Source: Flavobacteriaceae bacterium
Lineage (GTDB): Bacteria > Bacteroidota > Bacteroidia > Flavobacteriales > Flavobacteriaceae
Length of the DNA stretch: 64,000 nucleotides
NCBI GenBank assembly: GCA_947456955.1
Contig: CANGTQ010000014.1
Span: forward strand, 1 to 64,000
Direction: 5' to 3'
This document shows positions 63,991-64,000 of the stretch, one piece after another. The stretch's first letter is position 1. Every line of letters begins with the position of its first letter. The translations under genes were made by a program, and so were the position numbers. Below the pieces are notes generated by a model. The model was not told the DNA's origin and made no database searches. It saw nothing but the letters and a program-made list of their open reading frames with translations.

Positions 63991-64000
63991 CAATTTTTAA

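Overview
The window is a 64 kb, AT-rich stretch of a Bacteroidota chromosome, most likely Flavobacterium or a close relative. The evidence is type IX secretion (T9SS) proteins (a PorP/SprF-like protein, a giant protein with a CHU_C gliding-type C-terminus, PorZ with a type A sorting signal), Bacteroidota-only families (IPExxxVDY family, THC0290_0291-like), a eukaryal-type isoleucyl-tRNA synthetase, and promoters of the Bacteroidota form TTG-N18..21-TAnnTTTG. No rRNA, tRNA, CRISPR array, prophage or insertion sequence was found.

Layout. 1-8045: a PorP/SprF-like gene (cut by the window edge) and a 2566-residue surface protein, both on the minus strand. 8.2-11.9 kb: hflX, an outer-membrane-type protein, gdhA. 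12-15.1 kb: porZ and recO. 15.2-19.7 kb: ileS, a DksA-like gene, lspA. 19.7-25.9 kb: formyl-THF cyclo-ligase, uvrC, a patatin/outer-membrane fusion, an amino acid permease. 26.2-31.9 kb: homogentisate dioxygenase, 4-hydroxyphenylpyruvate dioxygenase, a DUF3108 protein, a tryptophan-dioxygenase-family protein and an M23 lipoprotein. 32.1-36.5 kb: pgi, a small membrane protein, an RlpA-type protein, a CYTH protein, dinB. 36.5-41.8 kb (minus): BI-1 protein, pyk, IPExxxVDY protein, rnc, fabF, acpP. 42-47.5 kb: purN, rnhA, an AAA/DUF4143 ATPase cassette, a PfkB kinase, a PurF-like amidotransferase. 47.5-48 kb: two tandem small-RNA-like genes. 48-58 kb: sodB, a GNAT protein, AddA-like and AddB-like helicase-nucleases with kbl and an OmpA protein between them. 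58-64 kb: hydrolase, lepA, dusB, a LolC/E-type permease, rbfA.

Most genes are housekeeping genes; the unusual signals lie between them or in single residues. (1) IleRS has G-I-H-H (residues 57-60) where class I synthetases have HxGH, a swap reported in mupirocin hyper-resistant IleRS2 enzymes. (2) Two related units of about 75-80 nt at 47621-47890 each have a promoter at the same spacing, a 5' hairpin, a conserved linker and an intrinsic terminator; a third, unrelated promoter-to-terminator unit lies at 28769-28919. (3) A 1.39 kb DUF4143 ATPase cassette sits between rnhA and a diverged second copy of the rnhA 3' end, preceded by four 23-bp repeats in exact register. (4) A palindromic repeat family flanks dusB on both sides and is tandemly duplicated (136-bp period) on one side. 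(5) Promoter geometry predicts leaderless or nearly leaderless mRNAs for dinB, rbfA and the IPExxxVDY gene, and shows that several upstream in-frame TTG codons are promoter bases and not start codons.

Method limits: everything was read by eye. Family names rest on motif recognition, promoter and RNA calls are pattern matches, and no alignment or folding program was run.
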